In this document: in pieces, positions 1 through 8,601 of the stretch | Layout of the letters: every line of letters starts with the position of its first letter | Numbering within the stretch: position 1 is the stretch's first letter | Origin: Catenibacillus scindens | GTDB lineage: Bacteria > Bacillota > Clostridia > Lachnospirales > Lachnospiraceae | Assembly: GCF_014202115.1 (NCBI RefSeq) | Contig: NZ_JACHFW010000003.1 | Location: 124,001-188,000, forward strand | DNA length: 64,000 nucleotides | Direction of reading: 5' to 3' | Position numbers and translations under genes: made by a program | The notes under the pieces: model-generated | The model's input: the letters and a program-made list of their open reading frames with translations, nothing else | Told to the model about the DNA's origin: nothing | The model's database searches: none

Positions 1-26
1 CTCATCACATTAATACCAATCTTCAT
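1..26 (-). CDS. Start of a leftward gene cut by the window edge
   Basis: The complement of 24-26 is an ATG, preceded by a good ribosome site (GGAGAAGG, complement of roughly 30-40). The readable peptide is MKIGINVM. The gene starts 16 bases after the stop of the sugar isomerase-type gene at 42-860 and is almost certainly its operon partner. Similar short starts are common in TIM-barrel sugar epimerases, but eight residues cannot support a family call. The rest lies outside the window. Confidence 0.55.
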
Positions 27-41
27 GTTGTCCTTCTCCCT

Positions 42-860
42 TCAAATATGCGCTTTCAGCCATCTCACCGATTTTTCAATGGCTTCCGGCAAATATTTTG
101 GAGTACAGTCCATCAACTCCACAATATAGCTGCCCTCATAGCCCCAGGATTTCAGCCGGCGGATAATCTCCTCCATAGCTATGGTGCCATATCCCACAGG
201 ACAGGGATACTCTTTGGCACCGTCCCCGCAGATTTTCGGACGGTCACCGGGATAGACCGGCGTCCTGCTCCGGTCTTTCATATGCACCGTACAGATGCGG
301 TCTTTAAATAATTCCAGAGCTTCCAGCTCATTTTCATGATACATAATAAAATTGCCGGTGTCAAAACTGCAAAACAGCTCCGGAATGGCATCCATAAACT
401 GTTTCAGTCCGCGGATCGAACAAAACGGCGCAGCCAGTCCGTCAAAGTCTTCCATGGACACTTTAACGCCCTGCTCTTTCCCATATCTGGCCGCCTTTCC
501 CATACCGCATATCATATTCTGCGTCAGCCTTTGGCTGTCCCCGGTCTCCTCCGTCGGGATCACTCCCGGGATGATGAGAACATTGCCTGCGCCCAGGCTT
601 TTTGCCAGATCAATAAACTTTTTATAATCCTGACTGTGCGGATCATGGGCGAAATCAGCGAAAGTAAACATCCCTTCCACCCCAAGATCCAGTTCTTTGA
701 GCAAAGGCTCCAAAAGATCCTGATCCTGGTAGAAACTCCGGTCGCTGAGATAGATCCGGTCCATTCCCATTGTTTTAAGCTTTTTTAGCGTCCCGGCCAT
801 ATCCCCCTGGCAATACTGAACGCCTTCCGCGATATTTTCATAAAAAACCGCAATTCCCAT
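42..860 (-). CDS. Sugar phosphate isomerase/epimerase-type TIM-barrel protein
   Basis: A 272-residue protein of the AP-endonuclease-2-like TIM-barrel family, which includes sugar epimerases, inosose dehydratases and related lyases; these normally bind a divalent metal in the barrel. Candidate metal ligands are E137 (in SMEDFD), D167 (FDTGNF), H193 (VHMKDR) and E248 (IVELMD), the usual spacing for this fold. It has no signal peptide, so it is cytoplasmic. It is followed closely by another leftward gene at the edge and is divergent from the AraC regulator at 999-1844, which is a plausible controller. The exact substrate cannot be read from sequence. A hydroxypyruvate-isomerase-like or keto-sugar epimerase role is possible, and a link to the C-glycoside-type genes at 12837-14265 is speculative. 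Confidence 0.82.
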   Translation of the reverse strand: MGIAVFYENIAEGVQYCQGDMAGTLKKLKTMGMDRIYLSDRSFYQDQDLLEPLLKELDLGVEGMFTFADFAHDPHSQDYKKFIDLAKSLGAGNVLIIPGVIPTEETGDSQRLTQNMICGMGKAARYGKEQGVKVSMEDFDGLAAPFCSIRGLKQFMDAIPELFCSFDTGNFIMYHENELEALELFKDRICTVHMKDRSRTPVYPGDRPKICGDGAKEYPCPVGYGTIAMEEIIRRLKSWGYEGSYIVELMDCTPKYLPEAIEKSVRWLKAHI

Positions 861-998
861 ACTTATCGCCCCATTTCTGATATTTGAAATCTTACCTTTT
901 CTCCCTTGCCTTTAAGGCCGTCTGGTTTTATGATATATAGTAACAATTCAGCTTTGCGGCTTTTATTATGTTCGTTTATAAAAAACCGGGAGGGTACC

Positions 999-1844
999 AT
1001 GTCTGATATTTTATTTCCATCCAACTTTAACAACAACCTTGACCTGCCATTTATGCTGTACAGCCTTGGGATGAATCATCCCCAGGAGTCTGTACGGCGC
1101 CCTGACGGCCTCCCCGTCTATCAATGGATTCAGTGCCTTAACGGCCGGGGCTGTGTTCACATCCAGTCCAGGGAATACCTGATCCATCCGGGCCAGGGCA
1201 TGTTTATCAAACCAGGCATCCCACATATGTACCAGTCCGTAGAACATCAGGAGCAGTGGATGGTCAGCTTTGTCTGCTTCAACGGCTACGGTATTGAAAA
1301 GCTTCTGAAGAACACCCCTTTAAATACATCTGACGTCTTTGATCTTGGGGAAGCGTCCCAAGCCATGGATATTCTTAAAAAGATTTACAACATGGAACCG
1401 CTGCCCCCAGCATTTGCCGGCGCAAAATATTCCGCTATTATTTATGAATTTCTCCTGTTTCTGACGCTCCACACCTCCAGGCCGTCAGATACGCCCCGTT
1501 TTGGCCAGTCTCAACGGATATCGCCGGTCATTTCTTATATTGAAGAACATTACCGGGAGCCGATCTACCTTGATGATATCGCCGGTCTGTGCGGCCTGTC
1601 CAAAGAGTATCTGTGTCAGCTCTTTAAGTCCGCCACAGGCATGAGCATTTTTGACTATGTCCAGCAGACCCGGGTAAAACACAGCAAAGAACTGCTGCTT
1701 GGCATGCCCGATCTCCCGGCCCACACCATCGGAAGCCTGTGCGGTTTCAACAGCAGCAGTTACTTTAATAAGATTTTCAAAAAAATTGAACATATTTCTC
1801 CCGGCGACTTTCGCCGGCAAAATGGTATTGTCCGGAACCATTAA
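999..1844 (+). CDS. AraC-family transcriptional regulator
   Basis: A 281-residue regulator. I chose the ATG at 999 because GGGAGGG lies just upstream and the protein then begins MSDILFPSNF; an in-frame ATG at 906 would add 31 residues unlike the family. The N-terminal half looks like a cupin-type effector domain (HIQSREYLIHPGQGMF, IPHMYQS), which in this family usually senses a sugar. The C-terminal hundred residues hold two helix-turn-helix motifs (YLDDIAGLCGLSKEYLCQLFK, and IGSLCGFNSSSYFNKIFKK) with the typical AraC ending SPGDFRR. It stands between divergent sugar genes and probably controls the isomerase side, the glycosidase at 1878-3446, or both. Confidence 0.9.
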   Translation: MSDILFPSNFNNNLDLPFMLYSLGMNHPQESVRRPDGLPVYQWIQCLNGRGCVHIQSREYLIHPGQGMFIKPGIPHMYQSVEHQEQWMVSFVCFNGYGIEKLLKNTPLNTSDVFDLGEASQAMDILKKIYNMEPLPPAFAGAKYSAIIYEFLLFLTLHTSRPSDTPRFGQSQRISPVISYIEEHYREPIYLDDIAGLCGLSKEYLCQLFKSATGMSIFDYVQQTRVKHSKELLLGMPDLPAHTIGSLCGFNSSSYFNKIFKKIEHISPGDFRRQNGIVRNH

Positions 1845-1877
1845 ACGGTCCGAGGCAATTATCCGGTTCAAAAAACA

Positions 1878-3446
1878 TTAAATGGTGTAGACCTCTACAC
1901 TGACAGCTCCCGGCATATCCCCGAGATTAATATCCATGCGCTCATCACCGTTGAGAATACGCCCGGAGACAAAGCGGCCCTGTTCCAGACGGCCTTCCCG
2001 GGCCTCGCCGATAACAACCTCGCTGCGGTCACCCATTTTAGGATAGATGGTAAATGTATAATTCATTCCAGTCATAAGGAAGCGATCCGGAGCCAGCTCG
2101 TAAATAATTCCGGAAGCCACCGGTTTCTTCTCTTCTGTGCGGCCATAATTAACTACAATATCATATTTCTCAAAGGACAGCATAATACCGTCATCCACAG
2201 CGTTATGCTTAACAAAGGACTTCATATGAGCAGTCCCCCGGTACTCTAAAAGCAGAGGTTCCATCTCGCGGATAAATCCATAAACTGCGGAAAGGTAGGG
2301 GGCTGTAGCGCTGCAGTCCATGGCCGCCGGATCGATATTTAAAGCCATCATTACAAAAAATGGCGGTTTTTTCAGAGTTGCCGGGTCCGCGTTAATATCC
2401 TCCACCCCAAAAGGCGAAACGCCGATGGCATTGTTATGGCCAAACGCATAGAGCAGATAGCTCACCGCTCCCGGGTCCTTGCGCACTTCGGGGACAAAGA
2501 GCGGGTTGTCCGGCGCGGCATACTCGTCCATAACATCCGCGGTGTAAGGCACATAAATATCCGGGCCAAAAGTAAAGAGAGACGGCGCGCAGTGCTTCCA
2601 GATCTTATGCATTTTAGCGATAGGACCGCCGCAGGGATAAGTTCCCGGACGCCACGGATGCTGCTCCAGCCAGGCATTGGCATACATAGGCAGTTTATAC
2701 TGTCTCTGTCCCGACTGGACAATGGTCTCCACCGCGTTGGCATAGCCCCAGCACATAAACATTTCGCAGGCATTCTCCCCGAAGACTTCCGGCCAGCTCT
2801 GGCCGTCCATATTGGCAGGGAAACGCTCATCCCCGTCAAACAGAGTCTTAATATCTTCCGGCACCGCCGACTGGAAAAGACTCTCAGCGCCGGCGCTGAA
2901 ATCTCTTTCAGAATGAAGAACGCCGATCTCATTTTCTACCTGAAGGAAGATCACAGTGTTGTCCTCACTGTCCACGTCTTTTAAATGCTCAAGGAGCTTT
3001 CCAAAAGCCAGGGCGTCTTTTTCCACCGCCGCTTTACAGAAAGGTGAAATAATATTAAGTTTATCCCCTTTAGCATTTTCCGCCCGCCAGTATGTCTCAT
3101 AGTTCCGTTTAACCCACATAGGTACATAGTTGGATTCAGAATTTTTCCACAGGCCGAACCACAAAATGACCAGCTTCATCCCTTCCCGGCGGGCCTGGTC
3201 AAGAAGTCCGTCTACAAGGGAAAAATCAAAGCCGCCCTCTGTGGGCTCAATATTTTCCCAGGCCACAGGCAGAACAACCGTATTCATATTTAGACCTCTA
3301 AGCATAGGCCATACTTTTTCTTCCATATATTCCAGGCTGGATGAACTGGAATTGTGCAGCTCGCCTCCCCGGACAAAAAAGGGTCTGTCGTCCACAAACA
3401 GTGTTTTGATTCCGTTAACTTCACCGATATAAGGTATCTTTGACAT
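1878..3446 (-). CDS. GH35-like glycoside hydrolase (DUF5597-type beta-galactosidase family)
   Basis: A 522-residue protein with a TIM barrel resembling glycoside hydrolase families 35/42. The early WENIEP motif (residues 64-69) and VENEIG (170-175) place E173 as the likely acid/base; LFVPEVR places E320 as the likely nucleophile. The C-terminal 120 residues match the beta-rich DUF5597-type extension seen on these proteins. There is no signal peptide, so it probably acts on small imported glycosides. The start has a strong site (GAGGAGGA). It faces the AraC gene tail to tail, with stops 33 bases apart. Substrate is unknown; beta-galactosides are the family default. Confidence 0.83.
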   Translation of the reverse strand: MSKIPYIGEVNGIKTLFVDDRPFFVRGGELHNSSSSSLEYMEEKVWPMLRGLNMNTVVLPVAWENIEPTEGGFDFSLVDGLLDQARREGMKLVILWFGLWKNSESNYVPMWVKRNYETYWRAENAKGDKLNIISPFCKAAVEKDALAFGKLLEHLKDVDSEDNTVIFLQVENEIGVLHSERDFSAGAESLFQSAVPEDIKTLFDGDERFPANMDGQSWPEVFGENACEMFMCWGYANAVETIVQSGQRQYKLPMYANAWLEQHPWRPGTYPCGGPIAKMHKIWKHCAPSLFTFGPDIYVPYTADVMDEYAAPDNPLFVPEVRKDPGAVSYLLYAFGHNNAIGVSPFGVEDINADPATLKKPPFFVMMALNIDPAAMDCSATAPYLSAVYGFIREMEPLLLEYRGTAHMKSFVKHNAVDDGIMLSFEKYDIVVNYGRTEEKKPVASGIIYELAPDRFLMTGMNYTFTIYPKMGDRSEVVIGEAREGRLEQGRFVSGRILNGDERMDINLGDMPGAVSVEVYTI

Positions 3447-3477
3447 AAAAATCCTCCTCGCATATAATATAATGACA

Positions 3478-3505
3478 CAGGCGTCAAAAGGTATTTTGAC
3501 GCCTG
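3478..3505. promoter_or_regulatory. Perfect 12-bp hairpin upstream of the GH35-like gene
   Basis: CAGGCGTCAAAA and TTTTGACGCCTG form a perfect stem around a GGTA loop, 32-59 bases before the start of the glycosidase. It could be an operator dyad or a 5' leader hairpin. An AT-rich stretch resembling a -10 box lies between it and the start codon, but no well-spaced -35 is evident. A related GTCAAAA/TTTTGAC dyad occurs near 62525. Confidence 0.5.
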
Positions 3506-3810
3506 CTTCAGCACTGATTGCTCCGTGCCAAAGCAGTGCAGTCTATGGTTTTATCATACCACTGTTCTTTCAAGTTTTCCATCCAACGATTTTGGGAAAA
3601 TATATAACTATATTAAGATACCATTGCAGGATTTCAGAGAAAATACTATGATCATTGAAAAACCTGCTTTTAATTGGCTGCCAGATTATAATACAGAAAG
3701 GCGATTATGCTGGATAACCAACCTGGCGCTGGAGCGGCCATTATGACCGCATTGCCCGGGCCAGCAAAGAATCTATATTTGGGGATTACGGTTCTCCTGG
3801 GACATCCCCA
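3506..3810. other. Intergenic stretch, no convincing gene
   Basis: Between the GH35-like gene promoter and the end of trmN6. A rightward reading frame from about 3648 (MIIEKPAFNW) runs 32 codons, and a second frame continues with coding-like residues (GHYDRIARASKESIF), so this may be a frameshifted gene remnant. I could not assign it to a family. Confidence 0.3.
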
Positions 3811-4554
3811 TCAATACCCGTAAACATCATAAATTTCTTTCGTATAAACCCCCGGTTTTTCATAAACAATGAGGGGTTTTTCTATTTTGATCATGGAGCG
3901 TCCGCCGCGGACAGCCTCGATGAGGACCATGTTTGGCTCCTTATCCACAAAAGGATAGACCAGACGCATCCGTTTCGGTTCCAGATGATACCGGGTCAGG
4001 GCAGAAAAAATCTCCACCAGCCTGAAGGGCCGGTGGACCAGATAAAAACGGCCGCCAGAGCGGAGCAGGGCGGAGGCTGCCGCCGCCACATCGTCCAGGG
4101 TACACTTAACCTCATGACGAGCGATGGCCAGGGCATCCGATGGATTTTTCAGACCATGCATATCATTCATGTAGGGGGGATTGGATGTGACCACATCAAA
4201 AGATGCCTTTGGAAACAGTTCTCCCGCCTGGCAGATATCCCCAAGGATGATATCTATCTTTTCTTCCAGGTGATTGTAGGCCACGCTGCGCCGGGCCATA
4301 TCTGCGCTCTCCTCCTGGATCTCAAGTCCGGTAAAATGCTTCCCCGGCGTTTTGGCCTCCAGCAAAATAGGGATGATCCCGGTTCCCGTTCCAAGGTCAA
4401 TAGCCGTCTCCCCTTTTCTCACCTGGGCGAATCCGGACAGAAGCACCGCGTCCATGCCAAAGCAGAAACGGTTGGGCGTCTGTATGATCTTGTAGCCGTT
4501 GCGCTCCAGGTCATCCATGCGCTCACCCGGCTTTAATAATCCTGTTGTTGTCAC
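3811..4554 (-). CDS. trmN6: tRNA1(Val) (adenine37-N6)-methyltransferase-type enzyme
   Basis: A 247-residue class I SAM-dependent methyltransferase. DLGTGTG (53-59) is the SAM-binding motif I, and SNPPYM (124-129) is the NPPY catalytic motif of N6-adenine/amino methylases. The family modifies A37 of tRNA-Val in gamma-proteobacteria; the Firmicute homologue (yabB) sits, as here, just after the holB-yaaT genes. The start overlaps the preceding ricT stop by 4 bases, so translation is probably coupled. Substrate specificity is inferred from homology and synteny. Confidence 0.87.
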   Translation of the reverse strand: MTTTGLLKPGERMDDLERNGYKIIQTPNRFCFGMDAVLLSGFAQVRKGETAIDLGTGTGIIPILLEAKTPGKHFTGLEIQEESADMARRSVAYNHLEEKIDIILGDICQAGELFPKASFDVVTSNPPYMNDMHGLKNPSDALAIARHEVKCTLDDVAAAASALLRSGGRFYLVHRPFRLVEIFSALTRYHLEPKRMRLVYPFVDKEPNMVLIEAVRGGRSMIKIEKPLIVYEKPGVYTKEIYDVYGY

Positions 4555-5453
4555 AGCGCGGATTTACCCTCCTTCTTCTCAAGAGCTTCCAGCTTTTTCA
4601 GTTCCGCGTCGTTAATGTTCATCTTCTCTTTGCGCCTTTTGGGCTTAAACTTTAACTGTTTGACACGGTACTCTTTAATCTCTTTGGCGTCATTTTCCTG
4701 GGTAATGATCACCTTAACCGTCTGACGCAGCACATTGACGTCACTGACTTCACCTTTGTAACCGTCATCGGTGGTCACTGTATCCCCGATAGACGGGAGA
4801 CGGCCGTTAAGGTACTCATAAGTCTCCTGCTCATTTTTCAGACAGCACATAAGACGGCCGCACACGCCGGAAATTTTGGCCGGATTGAGGGAAAGATTCT
4901 GTTCCTTGGCCATTTTAATAGACACCGGGGCGAACTCCGACAAAAAGCTGTGGCAGCACAGCTCCCGTCCGCAGATACCCATACCGCCCAGAATCTTTGT
5001 CTCATCCCGGACACCGATCTGGCGAAGCTCAATGCGGGTCTTAAATACAGAAGCCAGATCTTTTACAAGCTCTCTGAAATCAATGCGGCCGTCGGCGGTA
5101 AAATAAAACAGCACTTTGTTATTGTCAAAAGTATACTCCGCGTCGATCAGTTTCATCTCCAGTTTGTGCTTGGCAATTTTTTCCAGGCAGATTTTAAAGG
5201 CTTCTTTCTCTTTTTCTTTATTTTTTGCCTCGATCTCATCATCCTCCGGAGTGGCAATGCGGATCACCGGCTTTAAGGGCGACACCACATACTCATCGGG
5301 CACCTGCCTGGGCCCGGTCATAACACGTCCATATTCCACGCCTCTGGCAGTTTCCACAATCACATGCTGTCCTGTCTCAACGGGCAGATCGGCGGGATCA
5401 AAATAATAAATCTTCCCCGCGCTCCGGAAACGGACTCCGATTACATTTACCAT
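4551..5453 (-). CDS. ricT: PSP1-domain protein RicT (YaaT)
   Basis: A 300-residue PSP1-domain protein. The cysteine-rich pair MGICGRELCC (about 157-166) and GVCGRLMCC (about 196-204) is the hallmark of RicT/YaaT. In Bacillus this protein works with RicA and RicF in a complex that binds iron-sulfur clusters and promotes mRNA maturation, affecting sporulation and biofilm formation. The C-terminal tail is lysine- and glutamate-rich. It lies 3 bases after holB and overlaps trmN6 by 4 bases, the standard Firmicute order. Confidence 0.93.
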   Translation of the reverse strand: MVNVIGVRFRSAGKIYYFDPADLPVETGQHVIVETARGVEYGRVMTGPRQVPDEYVVSPLKPVIRIATPEDDEIEAKNKEKEKEAFKICLEKIAKHKLEMKLIDAEYTFDNNKVLFYFTADGRIDFRELVKDLASVFKTRIELRQIGVRDETKILGGMGICGRELCCHSFLSEFAPVSIKMAKEQNLSLNPAKISGVCGRLMCCLKNEQETYEYLNGRLPSIGDTVTTDDGYKGEVSDVNVLRQTVKVIITQENDAKEIKEYRVKQLKFKPKRRKEKMNINDAELKKLEALEKKEGKSAL

Positions 5454-5456
5454 AGT

Positions 5457-6452
5457 CTAATTCTCCTTTATCGTTAAAAGCATTAATTCTAATGCTGTGT
5501 CAAAGTTGACATTGGCCCGCAGGCGGGTCTTTGCCTTTTCCATGGCTTTAATGATATAGTCAAGCCCCTCAAATGTGGACCTGGATGCTCTTTTGGACAG
5601 AGCGCTATACTCTTCCGGATACACTAAAAGATTGGGATCGTTGGTCAGTTTCAACATAAGGACATCCCGGTACCACACCATCATCATATCAATAATATCA
5701 TAAATTTCAACTTTATATTCTGACAATTTTTTCACTGCGTCCATAACCATGTAAATATCCATATCGTCAACATTTTTCACAAGATTTAAGACAGAGCTGT
5801 GAAGCTCGTTAAACTCATCTGAGGTGGCCATGCGGATAGCCTTTCCCATATTTCCCTGGGCGTAAGAAGCACAGATGCGGGCTTTATAATCGGGGATCTC
5901 ATATTTTTCAATAAGATACTCCTGAATCTTCCCCGTAGGAATGGCTTTCAGACTTAATGTGACGCAGCGGGAACGTATAGTCTGGAGCAGATCGTCCATA
6001 TTGTTCGTCAGAAGCATGATCACCCCGTAGGAAGGCGGCTCCTCAATGGTCTTTAACAGAGCGTTCTGAGCCTGGGGTGTCATTTTCTCAGCTTCATCAA
6101 TAATATAGATCTTATATTTGCTGCTGTAGGGCTTTATGGCAATGTCATTATTGACCTGCTCCCGAATGTCATCCACGCCGATACTGGCAGGCTTTTCATG
6201 AGTCACCCACCGGATATCCGGCTGATTACCGGATTCTACCTGACGGCAGGAGCGGCACATCCCGCAGTTGTCGCCATAGCCAGCCTCACATTGAAGTGCC
6301 TTGGCAAACAACTTTGCCAGCATATTTTTCCCGGTTCCGTCTTCCCCGCAAAAAATATACGCATGACTGATTTTTTTATTTTTCAGAGAATTACTTAAAT
6401 GTTCAATGATCTGTTCATGTCCGATCACATCTTTAAAACTTGCCAACAACAC
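5457..6452 (-). CDS. holB: DNA polymerase III delta-prime subunit
   Basis: A 331-residue AAA+ clamp-loader subunit. It has a Walker-A-like GEDGTGKN (36-43), a zinc module with cysteines at about 55, 63, 66 and 69, DEAEKM as the Walker-B-like region, and the SRC motif (QTIRSRC) near 160. It loads the beta clamp together with DnaX and delta. Its stop precedes ricT by 3 bases and its start directly abuts the upstream kinase stop, consistent with a tightly packed operon. Confidence 0.95.
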   Translation of the reverse strand: MLLASFKDVIGHEQIIEHLSNSLKNKKISHAYIFCGEDGTGKNMLAKLFAKALQCEAGYGDNCGMCRSCRQVESGNQPDIRWVTHEKPASIGVDDIREQVNNDIAIKPYSSKYKIYIIDEAEKMTPQAQNALLKTIEEPPSYGVIMLLTNNMDDLLQTIRSRCVTLSLKAIPTGKIQEYLIEKYEIPDYKARICASYAQGNMGKAIRMATSDEFNELHSSVLNLVKNVDDMDIYMVMDAVKKLSEYKVEIYDIIDMMMVWYRDVLMLKLTNDPNLLVYPEEYSALSKRASRSTFEGLDYIIKAMEKAKTRLRANVNFDTALELMLLTIKEN

Positions 6453-7052
6453 TCACCCCTTTTTAATCTCTTCTTCAATATCCGCCTTAATCTGGCGGAC
6501 ACACTGTTCTAACTCTATATTAGCATACCTTTTTATAATGCCACAATCCCCGATTTTTTCTTCCGAAAAATCTTCGCAGTCTGCCAGGAAACGACGGCAC
6601 ATTTCAGCGTACCGGGGCTTTGTCTGGAACTGTTCCCGTTTCAGAGCCCTCAAAAGCCGCTGTCCGTCTTCCACTTCCACATAGACGGGACGCATGATAT
6701 CAGGGCCGAAATAGTTAAGCATCTGTCGGTAAGCTTCCAGTGTTCCGATAATAATGTAATTATTTTCCGGCGACAGGCAGATCTGTCCGTCGTCCGCTGT
6801 AAAATACCGCCACAGCCCATGAACCGTATGGTACGCCCGGTCCTCTATGATCTTTCCGGATTGTTTTAAATCCTGAAAATGCCTTTCATCTGTAAAATAA
6901 TATTCGACGCCGTCCCGCTCGCCTTCACGTATGGGACGGGTAGTATATGGGACTACAGTGCGCAGCCCAAGTCCGGGATCTGCCGCCAGTTTTTTAAACA
7001 CCGAGTCTTTACCCGACGCGCTTTTACCCATGACGCAAAAAATTTTACTCAT
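6453..7052 (-). CDS. Guanylate kinase-like protein
   Basis: A 199-residue P-loop kinase. GKSASGKDS (9-17) is the P-loop, and YTTRPIREGERDGVEYYF is the GMP-binding signature of guanylate kinases. The ATG at 7052 follows GGGAGGA at good spacing, which decides the start over a TTG one codon earlier. It overlaps the upstream decarboxylase-fold gene by 8 bases. In many Firmicutes thymidylate kinase (tmk) occupies this slot before holB; here a guanylate-kinase fold stands there. It is somewhat divergent from canonical Gmk, so it may be a second copy. Confidence 0.82.
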   Translation of the reverse strand: MSKIFCVMGKSASGKDSVFKKLAADPGLGLRTVVPYTTRPIREGERDGVEYYFTDERHFQDLKQSGKIIEDRAYHTVHGLWRYFTADDGQICLSPENNYIIIGTLEAYRQMLNYFGPDIMRPVYVEVEDGQRLLRALKREQFQTKPRYAEMCRRFLADCEDFSEEKIGDCGIIKRYANIELEQCVRQIKADIEEEIKKG

Positions 7053-8601
7053 CAATATTTCCTCCCGGCCCGATCTCCTTTTCCGGAGCGATGACCGCCA
7101 TGCGGGGTTCTTCTTTTCCTGTCTCCCCTGTTTCCAGTCCGTGAACTTTAAGCCCTGCTTTTTGAAACCTTACTACCTGGGATGGCATTGCCTTTGGCAC
7201 CTGTTCTCCGGGAACGATCATAGGTATTCCCGGCGGATAGATATAGACATACGTCTGGCTGATATGTCCCGGCGCGTCTTTAAGATCCACCCAGACACAC
7301 TCTCTTTCCGCAGCCTGTGCGCTATTCATCACTGGTATCGCCGGGCGGTTCAGATTTTCTTCCAGAAGGGTCCCTTTGCCTGTTGCCAGGGAGCAGTCCT
7401 TCCCTTGGGTCTGTACTCCGTCATAATCTTCCAGCCTTTCATCCAGGGCAAAAACCGCCTCTTTCAGCCGGCGAAAACCCTCATCGGTATCGCAAATACT
7501 GGTCATGGCCAAAACATAGTCCGCCGACGCCATTTCCATCTGAAGATGATAATCTTCCCTCAAGCGGTCATAAAGCCAAGGTCCCATACCCGCACGGCAG
7601 GTCACATAAAAGACCAGCTTGGAGAGATCATAACCTTTAGCGTATTGAAAGTCTCCGGGCATTAAAAGCCGCATATTTTTAAGGCCCCTACAGTCCTGAT
7701 AAAATTTCTCCAGCCGTCCAAAAAACTGGGAAAATAATGGCCCTGCCTGATCTTTCAACAATGAAACACACTGATCCATGGCCGCCATCATCACATAGGA
7801 TGGGCTGCTCGACTCATACATAGACAGATATTTCTCCACCTTCCGCTCATCCACCAGGCCCATGCAGCGGTGGAGCAGAGCGGTCTGGGTCATGGACGGC
7901 AATGTCTTGTGAAGACTTTCAATAACCAGGTCCGCCCCAAGGGACACCGGTGACGGAAAAAAATCCGGACTGTATCCCAGATGAGCGCCGTGGGCGCTGT
8001 CAACAATAAGGGGAATCCCCGCCTCATGGGCCACCCGGACCACAGCCTCCACATCGGAAATGATCCCTTCATAGGTGGGAGATGTGATGACCACCGCTTT
8101 AATATCCGGATAAATTTCCAGAAGCCTTTGAACCTCCCGTGCCTCCACGCCCTCATAGATTCCATATTTCTCATGGAGCTTAGGATACAGATAGACCGGG
8201 TTAAGTCCCCTAAGTTCGATGGCGTTGTACACCGCCTTGTGGCAGTTGCGGGCCAGGAGAATGCGCTCCCCCGGACGGACGCAGGCGGACACCGCCGCCA
8301 GTATGCCACAGGTGCTTCCGTTGACCACAAACCATGTCCGTTCGGCCCCCCGGACGCGGGCCGCCCTTTCCTGGACTTCTTTTAAAATTCCATCGCTGTG
8401 GTGAAGATCATCAAATCCGTCAATTTCTGTAATATCTATAGAATTAACCGGCGGAAGGGTCATAAACGCAGGATTCCTCTTATGTCCGGGCATATGAAAA
8501 GGGTATGCGTCCGACTGCCCGTAATCCCACAGCGCCGACGCCAGTTTCCCCCGAAAGCTTTTTTCTTCGCCAAAACCTGTTGTTTTTTTCACATCAGCCA
8601 T
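7045..8601 (-). CDS. Orn/Lys/Arg decarboxylase-family PLP enzyme (YaaO type)
   Basis: A 518-residue fold-type I PLP enzyme. HMPGHKRN (36-43) is the N-terminal signature, DSAHGAH (201-207) holds the cofactor aspartate, and SLHKTLPS (229-236) carries the PLP lysine K232. The size fits the short YaaO/SpeA-like group that lacks the N-terminal wing domain of inducible decarboxylases. It would decarboxylate arginine, lysine or ornithine to a polyamine precursor; specificity is unproven. It overlaps the MurE-like gene by 8 bases upstream and the kinase by 8 bases downstream. Confidence 0.9.
   Translation of the reverse strand: MADVKKTTGFGEEKSFRGKLASALWDYGQSDAYPFHMPGHKRNPAFMTLPPVNSIDITEIDGFDDLHHSDGILKEVQERAARVRGAERTWFVVNGSTCGILAAVSACVRPGERILLARNCHKAVYNAIELRGLNPVYLYPKLHEKYGIYEGVEAREVQRLLEIYPDIKAVVITSPTYEGIISDVEAVVRVAHEAGIPLIVDSAHGAHLGYSPDFFPSPVSLGADLVIESLHKTLPSMTQTALLHRCMGLVDERKVEKYLSMYESSSPSYVMMAAMDQCVSLLKDQAGPLFSQFFGRLEKFYQDCRGLKNMRLLMPGDFQYAKGYDLSKLVFYVTCRAGMGPWLYDRLREDYHLQMEMASADYVLAMTSICDTDEGFRRLKEAVFALDERLEDYDGVQTQGKDCSLATGKGTLLEENLNRPAIPVMNSAQAAERECVWVDLKDAPGHISQTYVYIYPPGIPMIVPGEQVPKAMPSQVVRFQKAGLKVHGLETGETGKEEPRMAVIAPEKEIGPGGNIDE

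Noticed and set aside
906-998. Upstream in-frame extension of the AraC gene
   Set aside because: An ATG at 906 would add 31 residues, but it has no ribosome site, while GGGAGGG directly precedes the ATG at 999.
3648-3746. Possible small gene MIIEKPAFNW...
   Set aside because: 32 codons only, with a stop before any recognisable domain and coding-like text switching frame; listed as an intergenic stretch instead.
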